Below are positions 27,125 through 36,260 of a stretch of 64,000 bases of DNA, one piece after another. The DNA is taken from NCBI RefSeq assembly GCF_041431415.1, contig NZ_CP107845.1:4030001-4094000 (forward strand), read 5' to 3'. Below the pieces are notes generated by a model. The model was not told the DNA's origin and ran no database searches. It saw only the letters and a list, made by a program, of their open reading frames with translations. This DNA is from Streptomyces sp. NBC_00513 (GTDB lineage: Bacteria > Actinomycetota > Actinomycetes > Streptomycetales > Streptomycetaceae). Each line of letters opens with the position of its first letter. Position 1 is the first letter of the stretch. The translations under genes and the position numbers were made by a program.

Positions 27125-28507
27125 ATGGACACCTTTGCCGAAGACCTGGAACTGCTTCCCGCCACCCGACGCGCGCTGAGGCACCGCATCGCCGTCGCCC
27201 AGCGCGACGGGCGCGCCCCGTCGGTCGTGGCGGCCGTCGCACGGGGTGGTGAGCTGGTCTGGGAGGGATCTCGTACGAGTGTCGAGGGCCACGGCCCCGA
27301 CGGGGACGTGCAGTACCGGATCGGTTCGATCACCAAGACGTTCACCGCCGTGCTGGTGATGCGGCTGCGGGACGAGGGCCTGCTGAGTCTCGGGGATCCG
27401 GTGGAGAAGTACCTGCCGGGGACGGGTGTCGGCGAGGTGACGGTGCGGCAACTGTTGGCGCATACGGCCGGCTTGGCCGCCGAGACGCCGGGCGAGTGGT
27501 GGGAGCGTACGCCGGCCGCCCTCCGCCCGGAGCTCTCCGCCGTCCTGGGAGAGCGGCCCCTGCTGCACGAGCCCGGCACGCGGTTCCACTACTCGAACCC
27601 GGGCTACACGCTGCTGGGATCCCTCGTGGAGGCCGTGCGGGGGACGTCCTGGGAGCAGGCGCTGCGGGCAGAGGTGTTGGAGCCGCTCGGGCTGGACCGG
27701 ACGACCGCGGGACCAGAGGCTCCGCACGCGGGCGGCTGGGCGGTCCATCCGTGGGCGGACGTGATGATGCCCGAACCGTCTGAGGACCTGGGCCTGATGG
27801 CTTCGGCGGGCCAGCTCTGGTCCACGACCCGGGACTTGGCCAGGTTCGCGACGTTCCTCGTGCGGGGCGACGAGCGGGTACTGAGCAGCGAATCTCTGCG
27901 GGAGATGCGTACATCGGCCGCCCCGACGGAAGGTGTCGCCGAGCCCGGCTACGGGTTCGGACTCCAGCTGATGGACGGCTCCGGGCGCAGGCTGGTGGGG
28001 CACGGGGGGTCGCTGCCCGGCTTCGTCGCGGGTCTGTGGCTGAGCGAGGCGGACGACGTGGCTGCGGTGGTGCTGGCCAACTGCACGTCGGGCCTGCCGG
28101 CGACGACGGTGGCCGTGGACCTGGTGACGATCGTGGCGGCGGCGGAACCCCGGTTCCCGGAGCCGTGGCGCCCCTTCCGCGAGGCCGATCCGGTGGCGTT
28201 GGACCTCTGCGGACCCTGGTACTGGGGCACCTCGGCCCAGGTGGTTCGGCTGACCTCCGACGGAATCCTGGAGTTGGCACCGGTCGGAGCGACGGGTCGT
28301 ACCGCTCGCTTCCGCGCCGAGTCGGACGGGAGCTGGACGGGCCTCAACGGTTACTACGCGGGGGAGACGCTCCGGGCGGTACGCGGGGCGGACGGCCGCG
28401 TGAGCCATCTCGACCTGGGCTCCTTCGTGTTCACCCGGGAGCCGTACGACGCCCAGGCCCCGGTGCCCGGCGGGGTGGACCCGCGAGGTTGGCGCGGCAT
28501 CGGCTGA
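27125..28507 (+). CDS. serine hydrolase, class C beta-lactamase/DD-peptidase fold
   Basis: 460 residues. Active-site SxxK is SITK (IGSITKTFTAVLVMRL), the Tyr motif is YSN (FHYSNPGYTLLG) and the third motif is HGG (GHGGSLPG). No signal peptide is apparent, so it is probably cytosolic and more likely an esterase or peptidase-like hydrolase than a resistance enzyme. About 110 C-terminal residues form an extra beta domain. It converges on the next gene (11-bp gap). Confidence 0.85.
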   Translation: MDTFAEDLELLPATRRALRHRIAVAQRDGRAPSVVAAVARGGELVWEGSRTSVEGHGPDGDVQYRIGSITKTFTAVLVMRLRDEGLLSLGDPVEKYLPGTGVGEVTVRQLLAHTAGLAAETPGEWWERTPAALRPELSAVLGERPLLHEPGTRFHYSNPGYTLLGSLVEAVRGTSWEQALRAEVLEPLGLDRTTAGPEAPHAGGWAVHPWADVMMPEPSEDLGLMASAGQLWSTTRDLARFATFLVRGDERVLSSESLREMRTSAAPTEGVAEPGYGFGLQLMDGSGRRLVGHGGSLPGFVAGLWLSEADDVAAVVLANCTSGLPATTVAVDLVTIVAAAEPRFPEPWRPFREADPVALDLCGPWYWGTSAQVVRLTSDGILELAPVGATGRTARFRAESDGSWTGLNGYYAGETLRAVRGADGRVSHLDLGSFVFTREPYDAQAPVPGGVDPRGWRGIG

Positions 28508-28518
28508 GACATCGGCTC

Positions 28519-29694
28519 CTACGTCACCAGCTCGCGTTCCAGTGGGGTACGGAAGCGGGGGGTGACGCGCGCGTCGCCGATCCACTCCGAGAGGCGGGCC
28601 GCCTCGGTGGTGACCGCTTCCCCGGCCGCGCGGCCGGGATCGCCCAGCAACCGCCAGACGATCTCGCCGTCGGGTCGCTGGGCCCAACCGCCGATGATCT
28701 CGCCGTTCCACCAGACGGTGGGGCCGACGTTGCCCGCGTAGTCGAACAGAGCGCTCCGGTGGGCGGGATCGAGGTGGAAGCCGCGGTCGGCCCAGCCCAT
28801 GGCGCTCGGGTCGAGCCCGGGCAACAGCGCGGCCCAGGGCTCGGGGGCCGGTTCGGGTCCGATGTCACCGGGGCTGACGAGGGCGACGGTGCCGTCGTCG
28901 AGGCGGACCTGGCCGGGGCCGACGACGGCCAGAGCCTTGCGTACGTCGGTGAGGGTCCAGCCGGTCCACCACTTGAGGTCGGCTTCGGTGGCCGGCCCGT
29001 ACGCGTACAACCAGCGGCGGGCGATCTCGGCGCGTGCCTCGGCTGCCGGCACGTCCGGCCAGGGGTCGGTGTGGACCCAGCGGTACTGGCTGGAGGTCCA
29101 GGAGCCGCGCGGACGGTCGCGGCGGATACGGCCGTCCGCGGCCAGGAGCCTGATGACGCGGGTGGCGACCCCGGTCTCGGTCTCGTACTTCTTGCCCCGG
29201 CCCACGGTGATCTTCTGCCGCAGAGCGGGCACGGCGGCGGAGAGTTGGCTGCCGGTGGAGGGGCCGAGGCGATCGAGGGCGTCGAGCGCGGCCATCTCGA
29301 CGCGGGCGAGCCAGTCCGTGTCGAGACCCTGGCCGTCCTCGTCGAGGTGCTTGAGGAAGGTACGGCGCTCCTTGGCTGCGATCCCCCGGGCCGTGGAGGC
29401 GTCCACATAGGGGGCCAGTTCGGCGGAGACGGCGAAGAGCGTATTGCGCATGCTCAGCAGTCGTACGAGGCTCACGTCCTCGTACAGCGCCTGCTCGACG
29501 GCCGCGGAACCCACCCCGGTGAGGCGGGCGCGGGCCGACAGGAACACGGTCGCGGCGTCGGTGGCGTGCAGGGCCACGACGGCGTCCGCGGCCTCGTGCA
29601 CGCGGGTGGCGCGGGCCGAGGGAGCCAGCCGGTGCCGACGGCCGAGCCGGGCGCGACGCTCGACGGTGGTCACGAGGGGGAGGCTGGGGCTCAT
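28519..29694 (-). CDS. winged-helix (HTH_42, AlkZ/YcaQ-like) protein
   Basis: 391 residues of the HTH_42 superfamily that includes the interstrand-crosslink DNA glycosylases AlkZ and YcaQ/AlkX. Recognisable segments are RATRVHEAADAVVALHATDAAT at the N-terminus and WWNGEIIGGWAQRPDGEIVW near the C-terminus. Where characterised glycosylases carry Q-x-Q or Q-x-D, this protein reads H-A-T (LHATDAAT), so catalysis is uncertain. Possible roles are DNA repair or self-protection from a genotoxin; no toxin cluster adjoins. Name based on family resemblance. Confidence 0.75.
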   Translation of the reverse strand: MSPSLPLVTTVERRARLGRRHRLAPSARATRVHEAADAVVALHATDAATVFLSARARLTGVGSAAVEQALYEDVSLVRLLSMRNTLFAVSAELAPYVDASTARGIAAKERRTFLKHLDEDGQGLDTDWLARVEMAALDALDRLGPSTGSQLSAAVPALRQKITVGRGKKYETETGVATRVIRLLAADGRIRRDRPRGSWTSSQYRWVHTDPWPDVPAAEARAEIARRWLYAYGPATEADLKWWTGWTLTDVRKALAVVGPGQVRLDDGTVALVSPGDIGPEPAPEPWAALLPGLDPSAMGWADRGFHLDPAHRSALFDYAGNVGPTVWWNGEIIGGWAQRPDGEIVWRLLGDPGRAAGEAVTTEAARLSEWIGDARVTPRFRTPLERELVT

Positions 29695-29754
29695 CCTCCC
29701 GATCGTAGGCCGGACCGCCGCAGCCGGCCCGGCCTTTCGGTTCGGTTCGGTCCG

Positions 29755-30219
29755 TCAGAGCTGAAGCTTGAACCCGACGTGGGAGGCGGTGAACCCGAGC
29801 CGCTCGTAGAAGCGGTGGGCGTCGACCCGCGTCACGTCCGAGGTGAGCTGGACCAACTGGCAGTTCTCCAGGCGGGACTGCTCGATCGCCCACTCGATGA
29901 AGCGGGTGCCCAGGCCGCTGCCCCGTTCGTCGGCGTGGACGCGCACGCCTTCGATGATGGAGCGGGAGGCTCCCTTGCGGGAGAGCCCCGGGACGATGGT
30001 GAGCTGGAGCGTGCCCACGACCCGGTCCTCGCGTACGGCGACCATCAACCGCTGGTTGGGGTCGTCGTTGATGTGCTTGAAGGCCCTGATGTACGGGGCG
30101 AGATCGTCCGGGGACTCGCGGGTCGCTCCCAGCGGGTCATCGGCCAGCATGGCGACGATGGCGGGCAGATCGGCCTCGGTGGCCGTCCGGATGGCGAGTT
30201 CGGTGGTGGCGTCGGTCAT
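29755..30219 (-). CDS. GNAT family N-acetyltransferase
   Basis: 154 residues, single GNAT domain; the acetyl-CoA motif is VRVHADERGSGLGTRFIEWA and the C-terminal motif is HRFYERLGFTASHVGF. The acceptor is unknown. It lies 17 bp after the next acetyltransferase gene on the same strand, so the two are probably co-transcribed. Confidence 0.88.
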   Translation of the reverse strand: MTDATTELAIRTATEADLPAIVAMLADDPLGATRESPDDLAPYIRAFKHINDDPNQRLMVAVREDRVVGTLQLTIVPGLSRKGASRSIIEGVRVHADERGSGLGTRFIEWAIEQSRLENCQLVQLTSDVTRVDAHRFYERLGFTASHVGFKLQL

Positions 30220-30236
30220 GTGCGGTGGTTCCTTCC

Positions 30237-31151
30237 TCAGCCCGCGGCGACGGTGAGCGGTGCCCAGCGTCGGGCCCAGTCACCGGGGAGACCGGGGATG
30301 TCGCGGGTCATGACGGCGTTGAAGGCGATCGAGTCGAGTCCGCGGTCCTTCAGCCAGGCGAGGAGCTCTTCGTGGCGTACGTCGACATCGGTGCGCAGGG
30401 GGCGTTCGGTGGTGGCGGCCAGCGCCGTCACGAGGGACTGGGCCACGAGGGTGTCGCGGGCGATCAACGGGCCGATGACATGGGTCTCCATGTTGGGCCA
30501 GAGGGCCGCGTAGCCGATGAGTTCGCCGGAGCCGTCCTCGGCGACGAGCAGTCGATCCGCGAAGGCGGGCAGCCGCGTGATCATGTGCGTTCGATCGGTG
30601 CCGAACACTTCGGTGTCCAGCCCGATGATCCGCCCGATGTCCTCGGCGCCGGCGGGCCTGATCGAGGTCGTTCCGGCGCCGGGACCCCCGGTCGTCGGTG
30701 GTTCCGTCCGGAAGGTGCCCCTCAGCATCTCGGCGCGGCCCGTGGTGTCGAAACCGAGCTCCTCGTAGAGAGGTCGGCCGTAGGGGGTGGCATGGAGGGT
30801 GAGTGCGATGCCCTTGAGGACGTGGTCGCAGACGTGCGTCATGAGGCGGCGGCCGATGCCCTGACGGGCGTACCGGTCGGCTACGAGGACCATTCCGATG
30901 GCGGCGAGTTCCGGTGCGGCCGGGCTACCGCCGTATCGGGTGACCACGCAGGCCGCGGCGAGGCCGCGTCCGTCGGGGGCGTCGATGCCATAGCCGTCCC
31001 CGGCGGCAAGGAGCAGCCCCCATTTGTGCTCCTCGCGGGGCCAGCCGCGGTCCTCGGAGAGGTCGGCGCAGCGAAGGAGATCGTCCATGGCCAGCGCGCG
31101 GATCGGCAGGTCGGTGAGCTGTGGTGGTGTCACCGGACCAGACTGGATCAT
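30237..31151 (-). CDS. tandem-domain GNAT acetyltransferase
   Basis: 304 residues with two GNAT-like halves. The N-terminal half has a complete acetyl-CoA loop (VADRYARQGIGRRLMTHV) and YEELGF. The C-terminal half (from about 170) resembles the YitH-type second domain (GELIGYAALWPNMETHVIGPLIA). ATG 31151 has no clear ribosome-binding site, and GTG 31133 is also possible. The frame stays open through two upstream parS sites, which I regard as non-coding. Substrate unknown. Confidence 0.8.
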   Translation of the reverse strand: MIQSGPVTPPQLTDLPIRALAMDDLLRCADLSEDRGWPREEHKWGLLLAAGDGYGIDAPDGRGLAAACVVTRYGGSPAAPELAAIGMVLVADRYARQGIGRRLMTHVCDHVLKGIALTLHATPYGRPLYEELGFDTTGRAEMLRGTFRTEPPTTGGPGAGTTSIRPAGAEDIGRIIGLDTEVFGTDRTHMITRLPAFADRLLVAEDGSGELIGYAALWPNMETHVIGPLIARDTLVAQSLVTALAATTERPLRTDVDVRHEELLAWLKDRGLDSIAFNAVMTRDIPGLPGDWARRWAPLTVAAG

Positions 31152-31254
31152 GAGCCGGTGGGGAGTCCAGAGGATTCCGGGAATCGGATCGGGTGGGGAC
31201 GCGGAGCGCGGGAGCGAGCGCGAGTGAGGGGTGCCAGGTGGAGAGGACGCGGAT

Positions 31255-31268
31255 GTTTCACGTGAAAC
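31255..31268. other. parS
   Basis: Perfect site, first of four in the divergent gap before the HAD hydrolase gene. Confidence 0.95.
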
Positions 31269-31276
31269 GGCTCGAT

Positions 31277-31290
31277 GTTTCACGTGAAAC
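31277..31290. other. parS
   Basis: Perfect site, 22 bp from the first in this group. Confidence 0.95.
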
Positions 31291-31319
31291 GTGGCGCGAT
31301 TCCGGCGGCGGCGGAGTTC

Positions 31320-31333
31320 GTTTCACGTGAAAC
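31320..31333. other. parS
   Basis: Perfect site, third of the group of four. Confidence 0.95.
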
Positions 31334-31338
31334 ACGGT

Positions 31339-31352
31339 GTTTCACGTGAAAC
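31339..31352. other. parS
   Basis: Perfect site, only 5 bp from the previous one (19 bp centre to centre), the closest pair in the window. Confidence 0.95.
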
Positions 31353-31374
31353 ACACCGGCTAGCCTCGACGGCT

Positions 31375-32025
31375 ATGAAGCTTCTCCACCTTTTCGATCT
31401 CGACGGAACCCTGATGTACGGCTCGGCGGCGCCGGTGGAGATCTCCCGGCAGCTCGGGGTGAGCGAGGAGATCGCCGAGCTTGAGCGAGCATTCGCAGCA
31501 CGTGAGATCGGACCGCACGAGTTTTCCGTGGCGGCCCACGCCCTGTGGTCGGGATTGACGTCCGAGCACGTCAGGGCCGCCTTTGACGGTTCCCCGTGGC
31601 TGTCGGGGATCCGAGAGGTCTGGCAGGAGATCCGGGAGCGCGGGGACCACTGCGCGGTGATCTCCCTGTCGCCGTCCTTCTTCGTGGAACTGCTGCTGGA
31701 GTGGGGCGCGGACGCCGCGCACGGCTCGCTCTATCCGGAGGTGCCGTTCACCCGGCCCCTCGATGTGGCGGGGATCCTGACGCCCGAGCTGAAAGTCGAT
31801 GTCGCGGACCGACTGTGCGCACGGTTCGGGGTGACCCGGAGCGACTGCGTGGCGTACGGGGATTCCCTGACCGACGCGGTGCTTTTCGAAGCGGTGCCGA
31901 GGTCCGTGGCGGTCAATGCCAGGCCGTATCTGGCGGAACGCGCCACGTACGTCTATGAGGGTCGGGACCTCCGCGAGGCTTACCAGCTCCTGGGGCCGGC
32001 ACGCCCGGGGGTTCAGGCATCCTAA
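31375..32025 (+). CDS. HAD-superfamily hydrolase
   Basis: 216 residues. HAD motif I is FDLDGTL at residues 7-13, motif II is ISLSPSFF, and motifs III/IV give K-x-D and YGDSLTDAVLF; a phosphoserine-phosphatase-like layout. The start at ATG 31375 lies just after a cluster of four parS sites, 22 bp beyond the last, with no obvious ribosome-binding site, so the mRNA may have a very short leader. Substrate unknown. Confidence 0.85.
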   Translation: MKLLHLFDLDGTLMYGSAAPVEISRQLGVSEEIAELERAFAAREIGPHEFSVAAHALWSGLTSEHVRAAFDGSPWLSGIREVWQEIRERGDHCAVISLSPSFFVELLLEWGADAAHGSLYPEVPFTRPLDVAGILTPELKVDVADRLCARFGVTRSDCVAYGDSLTDAVLFEAVPRSVAVNARPYLAERATYVYEGRDLREAYQLLGPARPGVQAS

Positions 32026-32166
32026 GGGGAAAGGGGGTTCGAAACTCGGAATTTGCCCATTCCCGCGCAGTGCTCTTGGGTGGCCGGCACGCTGTGAAGC
32101 CCGGAACCACGGATTCGAGGCCGTGGCGTGTGCAGACCTACCGAGATTCTCGAAGCGAGGCACCGC

Positions 32167-33354
32167 ATGGACGCTCCGTCCACCAGATCGGCAAGACGGC
32201 GGACGGGCCGGATACCGTCCGGGGAAGGTGAGGTCGAGCCCTCCCCCGATGCCGTGCTCATCCGCCGGACCCTCGCGGAGATCGCGCCCGTCGCCGACCG
32301 AGTCACTTCGTACTTCTACGCCCTGGTGTTCACCGCACATCCCGAGGTGCGGGGCATGTTCCCCGTGGCGATGGACACCCAGCGCGACCGCCTGCTGAAA
32401 GCCCTGCTGACCGCCGCCGAGCACATCGACAACCCGGATGTGCTCGGCCCGTATCTGCGCCGCCTGGGCACCGGACACCGCAAGTACGGCACCATGGCGG
32501 CCCACTATCCCGCGGTGGGCGAGGCGCTGTTGGGCGCGCTGGCCCGGTACGCCGAGCTGACGTGGGGGCCGGAGACCGAGGCGGCGTGGGTGCGGGCGTA
32601 CACGGCGATCTCCCAGATCATGATCGACGCGGCGTCCGAGGACGAGATCAAAGCGCCGGCCTGGTGGCACGCCGAGGTGGTCTCCCACGACCTGCGCACC
32701 TCGGACATCGCGGTGTTGACCGTCAGGCCCGACCAGCCGTATCCGTTTGTCGCCGGGCAGTACACGAGCCTGGAGACCCCGTGGTGGCCACGGGTGTGGC
32801 GGCACTACTCCTTCGCCTCCGCCCCCCGCGCGGACGGCTTGCTGTCCTTCCACGTCAAGGCCGTTCCGGCGGGCTGGGTCTCCAACGCCCTGGTACGGCA
32901 CGCCCGGCCGGGCGACGTGCTGCGCCTGGGCCCTCCGGCCGGTTCGATGGTGGTGGACCACACGACCGACAACGGGATGCTGTGCTTGGGCGGCGGCACC
33001 GGAATCGCCCCGATCAAGGCACTGATCGAAGACGTGGCCGAGCACGGGGAACGACGCCCGATGGAGGTCTTCTTCGGTGCGCGCAGCGACCACGACCTGT
33101 ATGACAAGGACACCCTGCTCGGACTACAGCGCTCGCACCCCTGGTTGTCGGTGCGTCCCGTGATCGGCGGCGGGCTGGACGGACAGCTGCCGCAGGCGGT
33201 CGGAGAGCACGGGCCGTGGAGTTCGTACGACGCGTTCATCTCGGGCCCGCCGGCGATGATCCGCAGTGGTGTGGACGCGCTCAAGCGGATCGGGATTCCC
33301 GGGGAGCGGATCCGCTACGACGCGGTGGAGGAGCTGGCGGGCGTCGAGGGTTGA
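32167..33354 (+). CDS. flavohaemoglobin-like globin/reductase
   Basis: 395 residues: a globin domain (about 28-165) fused to an FAD/NAD(P)H reductase (about 170-395). The proximal haem His is in LGTGHRKYG; distal Tyr/Gln candidates are in SYFYALVF and DTQRDRLL. FAD motif RHYSFASAP, NAD motif GGGTGIAPIKALI. Flavohaemoglobins detoxify nitric oxide to nitrate. The start at ATG 32167 (GCGAGG upstream) leaves a 25-residue basic leader before the globin. No NsrR-type operator was recognised in the 141-bp upstream gap. Could also act as an oxygen-linked reductase. Confidence 0.88.
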   Translation: MDAPSTRSARRRTGRIPSGEGEVEPSPDAVLIRRTLAEIAPVADRVTSYFYALVFTAHPEVRGMFPVAMDTQRDRLLKALLTAAEHIDNPDVLGPYLRRLGTGHRKYGTMAAHYPAVGEALLGALARYAELTWGPETEAAWVRAYTAISQIMIDAASEDEIKAPAWWHAEVVSHDLRTSDIAVLTVRPDQPYPFVAGQYTSLETPWWPRVWRHYSFASAPRADGLLSFHVKAVPAGWVSNALVRHARPGDVLRLGPPAGSMVVDHTTDNGMLCLGGGTGIAPIKALIEDVAEHGERRPMEVFFGARSDHDLYDKDTLLGLQRSHPWLSVRPVIGGGLDGQLPQAVGEHGPWSSYDAFISGPPAMIRSGVDALKRIGIPGERIRYDAVEELAGVEG

Positions 33355-33387
33355 GACCGCGGGACGCCTGCCGGCTCGTCGGGGGGA

Positions 33388-33867
33388 TCAGCCCAGGTCG
33401 GCGGCGTGCATGGCGCGCACGCCTTCGATGTTGCCGTCGAGGTAGTGGCGCAGGGACAGCGGGACGAGATGGACGGCGGCGATGCCGACCCGGCTGAACG
33501 GCACGCGGACGATCTCGTATTCGCCTTCGGGCTCGTCGATCTCGGGGCCGTGGCGTTGGTCCGGGTCCATGGACTCGAGGTGGCAGACGAAGAAGTGCTG
33601 CACCTTCACGCCGGTGACGCCACCGTCGGCGATGTGCTCCACGGTGTCGACGAAGCAGGGGACCACATCGGTGATCTTCGCACCGAGCTCTTCGTGGACC
33701 TCGCGATGGAGGGCGTCGACGACGGTGGCGTCCGAGGATTCCACTCCACCGCCTGGGGTGAGCCAGTACGGGTCGACGCCGGGCCTGGTGCGCTTGATGA
33801 GGATCAGGTCGTCACCGTCGAGCAGGATCGCGCGGGCGGTGCGTTTGACCACGGGGCGTTCGGTCAT
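33388..33867 (-). CDS. Nudix hydrolase
   Basis: 159 residues with a complete Nudix box: GGGVESSDATVVDALHREVH followed by EELG. Cleaves a nucleoside-diphosphate-linked substrate; specificity not evident. Convergent with the flavohaemoglobin gene (33-bp gap) and 72 bp after the LysR-type gene on the same strand. Confidence 0.92.
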   Translation of the reverse strand: MTERPVVKRTARAILLDGDDLILIKRTRPGVDPYWLTPGGGVESSDATVVDALHREVHEELGAKITDVVPCFVDTVEHIADGGVTGVKVQHFFVCHLESMDPDQRHGPEIDEPEGEYEIVRVPFSRVGIAAVHLVPLSLRHYLDGNIEGVRAMHAADLG

Positions 33868-33939
33868 GGGAGAAGAGTGGCCCAGACTTCCGCTTCTGAA
33901 ACGCGGGCCCGTGAAACGGACGGTTCCGGGCGGGGCGAC

Positions 33940-34845
33940 TCACCAGTCCGCGGCTGCGTGCAGGAGCCGGTCGTGGGCCCGTGCGAGATGGGCGAGGGCC
34001 AGGCTTCCGGTGCGTACGACGAGGAACCAGGTGCGCAGGGGTGGCACGGCGGGCTCCAGCAGCGAGACGATCCGCCGGCTGTCGAGGGCGTCTTGGCACA
34101 GGTAGCGGGGCAGGACGGCGAGTCCCGCGCCGGCACGGACGCACTCCAGCACCGCTCTCAGGTCCGGGGCGATCACGGTGGCGGCGGTGTCGGGCAGGCT
34201 GTCGAACACGGCGGCCCAGTAGCGGGTGACGAGGGGCAGGCTCTCGTGGACCTCGACCACGGGGATTCCGTCGAGGGCGGCGCTCGCGCCGGCCCCTTTC
34301 TCGCGCAGCGGTTCCGGATCGACGAGTGCGGCCCAATAGGGAGCCGCGACCAGGACCTGTTCCTCGTCGCAGAGGGCGGTGGCGGTGAACAGGGAGCCGC
34401 GCGGCCGAGCGGTGGTGACGATGAGGTCGTGTTGCCCGGAGGCCAGGCCGTCGAGGTTCTCCTCGGTGTCGGCGCTCAGGGCGGTGCGCAGGGTCTGGCC
34501 CTGACCGACCAGCGGTGCGAGGGCGGGGAGCACGCGCAGGCTCAGGAACTCGGGAGGCCCGGCGACGTGCAGTGTGCGTAAGGCTCCGGTGGCCTCCCGT
34601 TCGGTCTCGGCGATCCGGAGCAGCGCGTCCAGGTGCGGGGCGGCCTTGTGCGCGAGTTCGTCTCCGACGGCGGTGGGGGTGACCCCTCGGGCGCGGCGGT
34701 GGAACAGGGGGCGTCCCAGTTGGCGTTCGAGGGTGCGTATCTGTGAGGTGACGGCCGGCTGGGACAGCCCGAGGAGCGTGGCGGCCCGAGTGAACGAGCC
34801 CGCTCGGTGCACGGCGACGAAGGTACGCAACAGGGCCAGGTCCAT
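33940..34845 (-). CDS. LysR family regulator with a TTA codon
   Basis: 301 residues. N-terminal winged helix (LLRTFVAVHRAGSFTRAATL, then LSQPAVTSQIRTLERQLGRP) and a periplasmic-binding-like effector domain from about 92. Leu89 is encoded by TTA (34579-34581), the only TTA I found in any gene of the window. In streptomycetes TTA is read by the bldA tRNA, so full expression should be growth-phase dependent. Target genes and ligand are unknown; the next genes are a cystathionine lyase-like gene upstream and a Nudix gene downstream. Confidence 0.92.
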   Translation of the reverse strand: MDLALLRTFVAVHRAGSFTRAATLLGLSQPAVTSQIRTLERQLGRPLFHRRARGVTPTAVGDELAHKAAPHLDALLRIAETEREATGALRTLHVAGPPEFLSLRVLPALAPLVGQGQTLRTALSADTEENLDGLASGQHDLIVTTARPRGSLFTATALCDEEQVLVAAPYWAALVDPEPLREKGAGASAALDGIPVVEVHESLPLVTRYWAAVFDSLPDTAATVIAPDLRAVLECVRAGAGLAVLPRYLCQDALDSRRIVSLLEPAVPPLRTWFLVVRTGSLALAHLARAHDRLLHAAADW

Positions 34846-34970
34846 GAGGGCCCCTCTCGGTGGGGGCCTTCAACTATAAATATGCCGATAGGCCCCTGTC
34901 GTTACCGTGATTGGACTCTGACAGAGAGTCAACTAGCCTTGTCGACGTGGTTCTTCGCACATGGAACCCG

Positions 34971-35009
34971 AGGCGGTCCGAGCCACCAGGGGGGAGGCTC
35001 GGACCGCCT
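34971..35009 (-). terminator. terminator downstream of the cystathionine lyase/synthase-like gene
   Basis: 14-bp perfect stem (34971-34984 with 34996-35009) and an 11-nt loop, starting 13 bp past the stop. Confidence 0.85.
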
Positions 35010-35021
35010 TCTCCTTGCCGC

Positions 35022-36179
35022 TCAGTGGCCCTGACCGGCGGAGTCGAGGGCTCGCAGCACATCGGCGACCAGGTCCTCGGTGTCCTCGGCCCCGGCGGAG
35101 AAGCGGATGAACCCCTCCGGCACGGCGTCGCCACCCCACCGTCCACGCCGCTCGGCGGTGGACCTTACTCCCCCGAAACTCGTGGCGTCCTCGACCAGTC
35201 GCAGGGCGGCCATGAACCGTTCCGCCCTTTCGCGGTCCGCCAGGGTGAAGGAGACCACCGAGCCGAAGCCCGGCATTTGCCGCGCCGCCGTCTTGTGTGA
35301 CGGGTCCGAGGGGAGGCCCGGGTAGCGCAGTCCGCTGACGTCGCCGCGGTCGGCGAGCGCTTCGGCGACGGCCTGGGCGTTGGCCCACTGGCGCTGGGCG
35401 CGCAGTTGGATGGTGGCGAGGGACCGGTGGGCGAGCCAGGCCTCCATGGGACCGGGGATCGCACCGACGATCTTGCGCCAGCGGCGGACGGCCGCCGCGA
35501 GATCGGGGTCGAGGCACACCACGTAGCCCAGGAGGAGGTCGCCGTGGCCGGTGAGTCCCTTGGTGCCGCTGGCGACGGAGAAGTCCGCGCCGAGCTCCAG
35601 GGGTCGCTGCCCGAGCGGCGTGGCGAGGGTGTTGTCGACGGCGACCAGGGTTCCGCCGGCGTGCGCGGCGGCCACGAGACGCCGTACGTCGCACACGTCG
35701 AGCCCCGGGTTGGAGGGGGTCTCGATCCACAGCAGCCGGGCCCCGTCGAGCTCGGACAGCTGGGCCTCGTCCGCGGTCGGGGCGGTGCGCACGTGGATGC
35801 CGTACGCCTCCAACTGCTCGCGGAGTAGCGGCAGGGCCTGGTAGCCGTCGTCGGGAAGGACGACGGTGTCGCCGGTGCGGGCCTGGGAGAGCAGGACGGC
35901 GGAGACCGCGGCCATGCCGGAGGCGAAGACGATCGTCTCGACACCGCTGCGGCCGGGCGCCTCCAGTTCCCCGATGGCCTTCTCCAACAGGGTCCAGGTG
36001 GGGTTGGTGTCGCGGCCGTAGGTGTACGGGCCTTCGACGTCGCCGGGCAGGTGGAAGTGCGCGGCGAAGACCGGCCCGGGCAGGGTCGGCTCGTTCTTGA
36101 CCGGTTCGGGCAGGCCGGCGCGGACGGCCCGGGTGCCGTCGCCGTATCCGTCGGTTCCGGGGGTGTGCGGGTCGTTCAC
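35022..36179 (-). CDS. trans-sulfuration PLP enzyme (cystathionine gamma-lyase/synthase-like)
   Basis: 385 residues of the Cys/Met metabolism PLP family. Substrate-loop YTYGRDTNPTWTLLEKAI; PLP-binding SGMAAVSA; Schiff-base lysine in SGTKGLTGHGDLLLG; C-terminal RFSAGAEDTEDLVADV. It probably acts on cystathionine or homoserine esters; lyase versus synthase cannot be settled by reading. It is the gene upstream of the LysR regulator on the same strand, and may be its target. Confidence 0.88.
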   Translation of the reverse strand: MNDPHTPGTDGYGDGTRAVRAGLPEPVKNEPTLPGPVFAAHFHLPGDVEGPYTYGRDTNPTWTLLEKAIGELEAPGRSGVETIVFASGMAAVSAVLLSQARTGDTVVLPDDGYQALPLLREQLEAYGIHVRTAPTADEAQLSELDGARLLWIETPSNPGLDVCDVRRLVAAAHAGGTLVAVDNTLATPLGQRPLELGADFSVASGTKGLTGHGDLLLGYVVCLDPDLAAAVRRWRKIVGAIPGPMEAWLAHRSLATIQLRAQRQWANAQAVAEALADRGDVSGLRYPGLPSDPSHKTAARQMPGFGSVVSFTLADRERAERFMAALRLVEDATSFGGVRSTAERRGRWGGDAVPEGFIRFSAGAEDTEDLVADVLRALDSAGQGH

Positions 36180-36260
36180 GGGGTGGGCTCCTTTACCGCC
36201 GTGCGTACGGCGTTCAGCATGCCGGGCCTCGCGGCCTCGACCGGTTCCAGGCCGTCCGAC

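Noticed and set aside
31291-31374. N-terminal extension of the HAD hydrolase through two parS sites (FHVKH, VSRET)
   Set aside because: The HAD motif begins 6 residues after ATG 31375; the extension is only an open frame created by parS.
32026-32166. NsrR-type operator before the flavohaemoglobin gene
   Set aside because: No inverted repeat of the expected kind could be found.
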